Shown here: in pieces, positions 1 to 4,734 of the stretch
Layout: each line of letters begins with the position of its first letter
How positions within the stretch are numbered: the first letter of the stretch is position 1
Notes under the pieces: generated by a model
Told to the model about the DNA's origin: nothing
Seen by the model: only the letters and a program-made list of their open reading frames with translations
Database searches by the model: none
Source of the DNA: Haloferacaceae archaeon
Lineage (GTDB): Archaea > Halobacteriota > Halobacteria > Halobacteriales > Haloferacaceae
Direction of reading: 5' to 3'
Assembly (NCBI GenBank): GCA_018609965.1
Contig: JAHENP010000024.1
Span: forward strand, 1 to 6,026
DNA: 6,026 bases
Position numbers and translations under genes: made by a program

Positions 1-1682
1 AAGGCGTCGTCCGCGCGGCCGTGGAGGAACCAGAACCCGTCGTCGTCTCGCTGTGCCCAGTCGCCGTGGTCCCACAACCCCTCCCAGGTGGACCAGTACT
101 CGTCGAGGTAGCGTTCGTCGCCGGACCACAGCGACTTGGTCGTCGCGGGACAGGAGTCGCGTGCGACGAGGAACCCACGCTCGCCCGTGTCGGCGACCGA
201 CTCCCCGGCGTCGCTCACGATGTCGATGTCCATCCCTAGTCCCGGTGAGCCGAGTGTACACGGCTTGAGCGGCTGGTCCGGCATCGGCATCAGGAAACAA
301 CCGCAGATCTCCGTCCCCCCGGAGATGTTGACGATCGGTGCCTCGCCGCCGCCGACCGTCTCGTAGAACCACTCCCAGGACTCGGGGTCCCACGGCTCGC
401 CCGTCGAGCCGAGAATCCGTAGCGAGGAGAGATCATGACCGGTCACCCAGTCGTCACCCTGCTTGCGGAGTGCGCGGATCGCCGTCGGCGAGATGCCGAA
501 CTGCGTCAGCTCGTGGCGGCCGATCATCTCCCAGAACCGGTCCGGCTGTGGGTGGTCTGGCGCGCCCTCGTACATGAAGATCGTCCCGCCGAACGTGTGG
601 TTGCCGATCAGCGTCCACGGCCCCATCATCCACCCCACGTCCGACACCCAGAAGAACCGGTCGCCGGGTTTCTGGTCGAAGCCGAAGTGGATCTCCTTTG
701 CACACTGTACTTGGACACCCGCGTGGGTGTGGACGATCCCCTTCGGCTCGCCGGTGGTGCCCGACGAGTAGAGGAGGAGACACGCCTGATCTGCGGGGAG
801 TGACTTCGCCTCGTACGCCCGAGACTGCTCGCCGACGGACGCCGCCCACCGCACGTCGCGGTCGGTCCAGGGAACCGCCGCCGCGTCGGTGTCGTCGCCG
901 CCGGCCTCGCTCGGGCCGTCCGACTCACTGGAGTCGTCGACTGCGGGCGTGTGTCCGAGTCGGTCGTAGACGACGGTGTGTTCGATGTGGCCGGCGTCCG
1001 TGATCGCCTCGTCGGCGGTCCCCTTCAGCCTCACCTCGCTCCCGCGGCGGTAGAACCCGTCTGCGGTGAACAACACCGAACACGCCGAGTCGGCGATCCG
1101 GGTGGCCGTCGCCTCGCGGCCGAACCCGGAGAAGATCGGCACCGCGATCGCACCCACGGCGAAACAGCCGTAGAGGATCGAGATCACCTCCGGCACCATC
1201 GGCATGTACAAGCCGACGGTGTCGCCCTTGCCGACGCCGACCGACTCCAGGTAGTTGGCGACCCGTGCGGTCTGGTTCGACAGCTCGCGGAACGTCACCT
1301 TCCGCTCGTCGCCGGGCTCACCCTCCCAGAGACAAGCGATCTGGTTCGCACTGTCGCCCTCGGCGTGTCGGTCGACGACGTTGTGCGCGATGTTCAGCTC
1401 TCCGCCCGGGTACCACTCCGAGAACTGCGGGCCGTCCGTGTCGTCGCGCACCTGCTCGTACGGCTCGTCGAACTCGATCCCCAGATAGTCGACGATCTCG
1501 TCCCAGAACCACTCGACTCCCGAGGCCGGCTCTCCCGGCACGTCGGTCGTCGTCCGTTCGATCAACGCCTCGTGGTCGTCGATCCCGTACTCCCGCATGA
1601 ACTGCCGGACGTTGGTCGACTCGGCGAACGCCTCGTCTGGCTCGTGGACCACCCTGTCCGTGCCGGTGTCTGTCGAGGCCAT
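1..1682 (-). CDS. Acyl-CoA synthetase, acetyl-/acetoacetyl-CoA synthetase type (3' end outside window)
   Basis: An ANL-superfamily enzyme that adenylates a carboxylic acid with ATP and transfers the acyl group to CoA in the cytoplasm. About 560 residues are visible in one open frame. Residues about 25-95 resemble the N-terminal domain of acetyl-CoA synthetases, ending near the FSEWYPGGELNIAHN stretch. The AMP-binding domain follows, with the P-loop YSSGTTGEPKG at 305-315, DVGWMMGPW at 348-356, NISGGTEICG at 452-461, HGD at 539-541 and HGRADDA at 554-560. The window ends there, so the roughly 90-100-residue C-terminal domain with the catalytic lysine is not seen. The ATG at 1682 is the first ATG after an in-frame stop at 1776-1778. 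The acetate-pocket motif WWQTETG of true Acs is replaced by ISGGTEI, so the substrate may not be acetate. An Asp/Ser/Gly-rich insert spans residues 249-269. The family is certain; the substrate is not. Confidence 0.9.
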   Translation of the reverse strand, partial: MASTDTGTDRVVHEPDEAFAESTNVRQFMREYGIDDHEALIERTTTDVPGEPASGVEWFWDEIVDYLGIEFDEPYEQVRDDTDGPQFSEWYPGGELNIAHNVVDRHAEGDSANQIACLWEGEPGDERKVTFRELSNQTARVANYLESVGVGKGDTVGLYMPMVPEVISILYGCFAVGAIAVPIFSGFGREATATRIADSACSVLFTADGFYRRGSEVRLKGTADEAITDAGHIEHTVVYDRLGHTPAVDDSSESDGPSEAGGDDTDAAAVPWTDRDVRWAASVGEQSRAYEAKSLPADQACLLLYSSGTTGEPKGIVHTHAGVQVQCAKEIHFGFDQKPGDRFFWVSDVGWMMGPWTLIGNHTFGGTIFMYEGAPDHPQPDRFWEMIGRHELTQFGISPTAIRALRKQGDDWVTGHDLSSLRILGSTGEPWDPESWEWFYETVGGGEAPIVNISGGTEICGCFLMPMPDQPLKPCTLGSPGLGMDIDIVSDAGESVADTGERGFLVARDSCPATTKSLWSGDERYLDEYWSTWEGLWDHGDWAQRDDDGFWFLHGRADDA

Positions 1683-1705
1683 CTCTGTCGTCCGTTCTGG
1701 CCGCC

Positions 1706-1720
1706 GCTCCAAGTAGCTTT
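1706..1720 (-). promoter_or_regulatory. Possible TATA/BRE element of the acyl-CoA synthetase gene
   Basis: On the minus strand the stretch AAAGCTACTTGG lies about 30-36 bases upstream of the ATG at 1682 and is the most AT-rich part of this upstream region. If it is the TATA box, transcription would start around 1686-1690, giving a leader of only a few bases. No Shine-Dalgarno motif is visible before the ATG. The match to a haloarchaeal TATA box is weak, so this is a tentative call. Confidence 0.25.
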
Positions 1721-1746
1721 CCGGATCGGGCTCCCCTCGGCGACTC

Positions 1747-1802
1747 TGTCGAATCGACAACTCGACTCCGAGTCGTTACTCGTGCGGTGGGGGGACCCCC
1801 CA
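1747..1802. promoter_or_regulatory. Cluster of three perfect odd-centred dyads between divergent genes
   Basis: Three perfect inverted repeats, each with a single-base centre, lie in 56 bases: TGTCGAATCGACA (1747-1759, centre 1753), CGACTCCGAGTCG (1763-1775, centre 1769) and TGGGGGGACCCCCCA (1788-1802, centre 1795). The first two are 6-1-6 dyads whose centres are 16 bases apart. They lie 65-120 bases upstream of the acyl-CoA synthetase start and 55-110 bases upstream of the acetyltransferase start, where operators or upstream activating sites of a dimeric winged-helix regulator could act on both genes. The symmetry is directly visible; a regulatory role is inference. The G6/C6 element may be a chance GC-rich dyad. 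Confidence 0.4.
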
Positions 1803-1823
1803 GTCGAGTGACGCCACGCCGCA

Positions 1824-1834
1824 AACGCTATTCG
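1824..1834 (+). promoter_or_regulatory. TATA-like box of the GNAT gene (leaderless promoter)
   Basis: The sequence AACGCTATTCG contains CTATTC at 1828-1833, centred about 26.5 bases before the ATG at 1857. In archaea the TATA box is centred about 26-27 bases upstream of the transcription start, so the transcript would begin at or very near the start codon. This fits a leaderless mRNA and supports the chosen start. The spacing equals that seen for the box before the gene starting at 3687. Confidence 0.45.
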
Positions 1835-1856
1835 CCTCCCTCTCATACCGGAGTCC

Positions 1857-2492
1857 ATGTACGTCCGTGACGCGCGCAACCGAGACGAGGTGTGGTTGCT
1901 CGACCGGATGGAGGAACTCGGGTTGGCGGAGAGTTCCTTCCGGTCGCGCGACTACGTGATCGCGGTCGATCAGGAGACCGACGAGCGCGCCGGCTTCGGA
2001 CGGGTCCGGGTCCACAAGACGGGCGAGGAGACGGCCACCGAGGAGCTGTGTGAGCTGACGAGCATCGGCGTCCTCCCGGCGTGGCGCGGGCAGGGGGTCG
2101 GCGCACACGTCGTCGAACGGCTGGTCCAGACGGCCGGCGACGACGGCTTCGACGACGTGTACGCGCTGACCGACCGGGCGGAGTACCTCACACAGTTCGG
2201 CTTCGAACGCGTCGCCGAGACGGAGCTCTCGTCGGTGTTGGCCGACCGGTTGGCCACCGTCCGGGAGCGTGCGGCCGACCCCGAGTCGGGGTCTGTCGTC
2301 GACGACCCCGAGGCAGTCGCGGCACTGGCCGTCGCGACGGACGGCTTCGAGATGCCCGGTCGGTTCCGCGACCGGTTCAAATCGGCCAGTCCGGACACCG
2401 GCGGCGGGAGCGGCCACCAGGACCCCGACGAGATCGCAGAAGAGCTCGGGATCGACCCCGACGAGGCGACCTACAAGTACGACACCGGGTGA
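1857..2492 (+). CDS. GNAT family N-acetyltransferase
   Basis: A 211-residue protein of the Gcn5-related N-acetyltransferase fold, which transfers an acetyl group from acetyl-CoA to an amine. The clearest mark is motif A: strand ELTSIGVLP (residues 66-74) followed by the pyrophosphate-binding loop RGQGVG (77-82) and helix AHVVERLV. A motif B-like region follows, VYALTDRAEYLTQFGFERV (101-119), with the usual FGF. The GNAT core ends near residue 125. About 85 further residues form an acidic tail with a helical stretch (SVLADRLATVRERAA), a Gly-rich linker near 182-187 and a closing DPDEIAEELGIDPDEATYKYDTG. The substrate cannot be told from sequence. The ATG at 1857 is well placed behind a TATA-like box. 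The gene diverges from the acyl-CoA synthetase and converges, with a 13-base gap, on the NDH-2-like gene. Confidence 0.88.
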   Translation: MYVRDARNRDEVWLLDRMEELGLAESSFRSRDYVIAVDQETDERAGFGRVRVHKTGEETATEELCELTSIGVLPAWRGQGVGAHVVERLVQTAGDDGFDDVYALTDRAEYLTQFGFERVAETELSSVLADRLATVRERAADPESGSVVDDPEAVAALAVATDGFEMPGRFRDRFKSASPDTGGGSGHQDPDEIAEELGIDPDEATYKYDTG

Positions 2493-2499
2493 CCCCAGC

Positions 2500-2519
2500 G
2501 GACGGTCACATGTCCGTCC
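2500..2519. other. Hairpin at convergent gene ends
   Basis: A 6-bp inverted repeat, GGACGG (2500-2505) and CCGTCC (2514-2519), encloses an 8-base loop containing the palindrome ACATGT. It lies in the short gap between the acetyltransferase stop (2490-2492) and the oxidoreductase stop (2506-2508), and covers the last codons of the latter. Neither side has a T-tract, so it is a poor match to an archaeal U-dependent terminator. It could mark transcript 3' ends on both strands or be chance symmetry. Confidence 0.25.
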
Positions 2520-3687
2520 AGGCGCCGACCGCACGCCCCACCGAGGAGACCTGTGCGATCCAACGTGCGGCGACGAACTTCTTCAGGAACACCGCTGGCA
2601 GCCCGCCGAACGTCGAGATCGGCATGCCGACCACGTCGTGTGCGACGGCCCGCTCACCGACGGAGACGAGCGTCCCCTTGTCGTCGTGGGTCCACGACTT
2701 CAACGGCGCACCCCGCACCTGCCGCGCGAGGTTCTCGCCGGCAACCTCCGCGGCCTGCCAGGCGGCCTGTGCGGTCGGCGGGGCGACATCCTCGCCACCC
2801 TGCTCCACGAGCGCCGTGTCGCCGATGGCGAACACGCGGTCGTCGCTGGTCCTGAACGTCTGGTCGGCGTGCACCCGGTTCGACCGGTCGTCCTTCTCGA
2901 CGCCGGTGTCGGCGAACTCGTCGCGCCCGGTAATCCCGCCGGTCCAGATCAACACGTCGTACCCCATCTCCGTCGGCGGCTCGTCTTCGCCGCCGCCGAT
3001 GGAGACGGTGTCGTCGTCCACCTCGGAGATGAACTCACCCGTCTCGATGGCCACGTCCTCGTCTTCCAGGTAGCCGCGGAGCTTCCCCTGCACCTCCGGG
3101 TCGTTGCCGGGGAAGATCTCGTCTAACCCCTCGACGAGTGTCACCTCGATCGGCGCGTCGTTGTCGTCGCGGTAGCCCGCGATCTCGCCGGCCGTCTGAA
3201 TCCCCGACAGCCCGGCGCCGCCGACGATCACGTGTGCGGGGTCGTCGGCTGTCGCGGCCTCGGCGGCCGCTTCGACCCGCCGGTTGATCTCGCGGGTGTC
3301 CTCCAGACTCTTGAGCGTGAGCGAGTGCTCTTCGAGCCCGTCGATCCCGTAGAATGCGGTGCGGGTCCCCACTGCGAGCAGACAGTAGTCGTAGTCGACG
3401 GTGTCACCGTCCGCGAGCGACAGTTCCCGTTCGTCCGCGTCGAGCCCGGTGACACGTGCCTCGCGGAACGCCGTCGTCGGCGACTTGATCTCCTCGACCG
3501 GGATCGTCACCTTCGACTCGACGGTCGGGTCGCGGATACACCGGTGGGCCTCGTGTAACACGAGGTGGTAGTCCGTGTCCGAGATCCACGTCAACTCTGC
3601 CTCGCCCGGCTGGACCGCGTCCTCGAAGGCCTTCACCGCGCCGGCACCGGCGTACCCCGAGCCGACGACGACGACCTTGTTTGTCAT
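2506..3687 (-). CDS. ndh: NAD(P)/FAD-dependent oxidoreductase, type II NADH dehydrogenase-like (NDH-2)
   Basis: A 393-residue two-dinucleotide-binding flavoprotein. NDH-2 enzymes oxidise NADH at the inner membrane face and reduce quinone without pumping protons. The FAD Rossmann motif VVVVGSGYAGAGA starts at residue 5. The NAD(P) Rossmann motif IVGGAGLSG is at 154-162, the second FAD contact VFAIGDTA at 285-292, and the NDH-2-typical PTAQAAWQAAEVAGENL at 304-320, a region that lines the quinone site in this family. The tail from about 353 (GMPISTFGGLPAVFLKKFVAARWIA) is hydrophobic and basic, fitting the membrane-anchoring C-terminus of NDH-2. The ATG at 3687 is preferred over an ATG 23 codons upstream (3756), because the Rossmann strand begins directly after it and the TATA-like box lies inside the longer version. 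It follows porAB on the same strand but appears to have its own promoter. A sulfide:quinone reductase-like or other quinone-reducing role remains possible. Confidence 0.85.
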   Translation of the reverse strand: MTNKVVVVGSGYAGAGAVKAFEDAVQPGEAELTWISDTDYHLVLHEAHRCIRDPTVESKVTIPVEEIKSPTTAFREARVTGLDADERELSLADGDTVDYDYCLLAVGTRTAFYGIDGLEEHSLTLKSLEDTREINRRVEAAAEAATADDPAHVIVGGAGLSGIQTAGEIAGYRDDNDAPIEVTLVEGLDEIFPGNDPEVQGKLRGYLEDEDVAIETGEFISEVDDDTVSIGGGEDEPPTEMGYDVLIWTGGITGRDEFADTGVEKDDRSNRVHADQTFRTSDDRVFAIGDTALVEQGGEDVAPPTAQAAWQAAEVAGENLARQVRGAPLKSWTHDDKGTLVSVGERAVAHDVVGMPISTFGGLPAVFLKKFVAARWIAQVSSVGRAVGAWTDM

Positions 3688-3708
3688 GTGTGTGCCTACC
3701 GGTAGCCA

Positions 3709-3720
3709 CCGTAAATCTGT
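3709..3720 (-). promoter_or_regulatory. TATA-like box of the NDH-2-like gene (leaderless promoter)
   Basis: On the minus strand ACAGATTTACGG contains ATTTAC at 3716-3711, centred about 26.5 bases upstream of the ATG at 3687. This is the archaeal TATA-to-start distance, so the mRNA would be leaderless or nearly so. No Shine-Dalgarno motif is seen before the ATG. The box supports transcription separate from the upstream porAB operon and supports the shorter start. Confidence 0.5.
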
Positions 3721-3746
3721 GTTGGAATGCCGCTCGGCGAGAACTG

Positions 3747-3781
3747 CCGGAAACAACGACCCTCGCAGGGGTCGTCTCCGG
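3747..3781 (-). terminator. Terminator-like hairpin after porB
   Basis: Reading the minus strand just past the porB stop, ACGACCC (3775-3769), a 6-base loop and GGGTCGT (3762-3756) form a perfect 7-bp stem followed by the T-rich TGTTT. An outer pair, CCGGA and TCCGG, can close the structure at 3781-3777 and 3751-3747 around a small asymmetric internal loop. Position and T-tract suit the 3' end or a processing site of the porA-porB mRNA, upstream of the next gene's promoter. Archaeal termination depends mainly on U-tracts, so the stem itself may act in 3'-end stability. Confidence 0.45.
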
Positions 3782-3786
3782 AGAAG

Positions 3787-4725
3787 TTACTTGTGGCTGT
3801 CGAGGAACAGGTCCGCCGACCGTTCCCACTCGTAGTCGTCGTCGAAGTACCGCTCCGCCAACGGCTCCTCGGGAATCTCGCCGATCGCCTGCTTCTCCTG
3901 CTGGTAGGAGGGACGGTCGTCCTCGCGGTAGTAGACGCCCGTCAACACCTCACCGTCGTAGAGCTTCTCCTCCGTCTCGCGCATCATCTCCTGGGCCTCC
4001 GCCCGGTCCGTCGGGTCGAAGTCGAACTCGTCGTCCTCGTTGATGTCCTTGTACGGGACGTACTGCTTTGCGTCCTTGTTCCAGGTCGGACACTGGGTGA
4101 GGAAGTCGATGTGGGCGAACCCGTCGTGTTCCATCGCCTCGACGAGGATGTCACGCGCCTGATTCGGGTTGACCGCCGCCGTCCGGGCGACGAAGGAGGC
4201 ACCCGAGGTGAGCGCCAACGACAGCGGCCGGATCGGGTCTTTCGCCGAGCCGGACGGCTGGGTCTTCGACTTGTGACCCTTCGGGCTCGTCGGGGAGGTC
4301 TGCCCCTTCGTCAGCCCGAAGATCTCGTTGTTGAACACGATGTAGGTCATGTCGTGGTTCTCCCGGGCGGTGTGCATGAAGTGGTTCCCGCCGATCCCGT
4401 AGCCGTCGCCGTCGCCGCCGGCGGCAACGATCTGTAGCTCGGGGTTGGTGACGGCCGCTGCCCGGGCGACGGGTAACGACCGCCCGTGGATGGTGTGGAA
4501 CCCGTAGCTGTCGAAGTAGCTGTTGAGCTTCCCCGAACAACCGATCCCAGTCACCAACAACACCTCCTCGGGCGTGCGGCCGACCGCCGGCATCGCTCCC
4601 TTCAGCGCCTTCAACACGCCGAAGTCGCCACAGCCCGGACACCACGTCGGCTGTGGCTCCATCCCCGGTGTGTACTCTTCACGCTCGATCTCGCGGTCGT
4701 CGTCGATTGCACTGAACGCGCTCAT
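3787..4725 (-). CDS. porB: 2-oxoacid:ferredoxin oxidoreductase beta subunit (probably pyruvate, PorB)
   Basis: The 312-residue thiamine diphosphate-binding subunit of a CoA-acylating 2-oxoacid:ferredoxin oxidoreductase. With the alpha subunit it turns a 2-oxoacid plus CoA into acyl-CoA, CO2 and reduced ferredoxin in the cytoplasm. Four cysteines placed to bind the single [4Fe-4S] cluster are seen: C29 and C32 (WCPGCG), C63 (GIGCSGK) and C212 (TQCPTWN). The thiamine diphosphate/Mg motif runs from GDGD (104-107) to NN (132-133). LTKGQTSPTS (138-147) is the conserved active-site loop of this family. The acidic tail after 225 is typical of haloarchaea. From memory of haloarchaeal homologues, the 312-residue form with the MSAF start and CPTWNKDAKQYVPY segment is the pyruvate enzyme, while the 2-oxoglutarate (KorB) form is shorter; I cannot confirm this here. 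The ATG at 4725 lies 9 bases after the porA stop. Confidence 0.92.
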   Translation of the reverse strand: MSAFSAIDDDREIEREEYTPGMEPQPTWCPGCGDFGVLKALKGAMPAVGRTPEEVLLVTGIGCSGKLNSYFDSYGFHTIHGRSLPVARAAAVTNPELQIVAAGGDGDGYGIGGNHFMHTARENHDMTYIVFNNEIFGLTKGQTSPTSPKGHKSKTQPSGSAKDPIRPLSLALTSGASFVARTAAVNPNQARDILVEAMEHDGFAHIDFLTQCPTWNKDAKQYVPYKDINEDDEFDFDPTDRAEAQEMMRETEEKLYDGEVLTGVYYREDDRPSYQQEKQAIGEIPEEPLAERYFDDDYEWERSADLFLDSHK

Positions 4726-4734
4726 TGTTGTTGA

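Noticed and set aside
1763..1809. TrmB-type operator (TACT-N7/8-GAGTA) in the divergent promoter region
   Set aside because: A TACT is present at 1777-1780 but no GAGTA lies at the needed spacing, so the known haloarchaeal TrmB site is not supported.
951..1811. Long plus-strand open frame of about 286 codons opposite the acyl-CoA synthetase
   Set aside because: It is an antisense shadow of a clearly conserved gene in GC-rich DNA; its product is rich in Arg, Val and His with no recognisable motif and lacks the acidic bias of the real proteins.
1776..2534. Minus-strand open frame of about 252 codons opposite the GNAT gene
   Set aside because: It mirrors the GNAT coding sequence, spans the divergent promoter region and shows no conserved motif; the plus-strand GNAT has a clear RGQGVG loop.
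3688..3756. A 23-codon N-terminal extension of the NDH-2-like gene from the ATG at 3756
   Set aside because: The FAD Rossmann strand begins immediately after the ATG at 3687, the extension has no recognisable sequence, and a well-spaced TATA-like box lies inside it.
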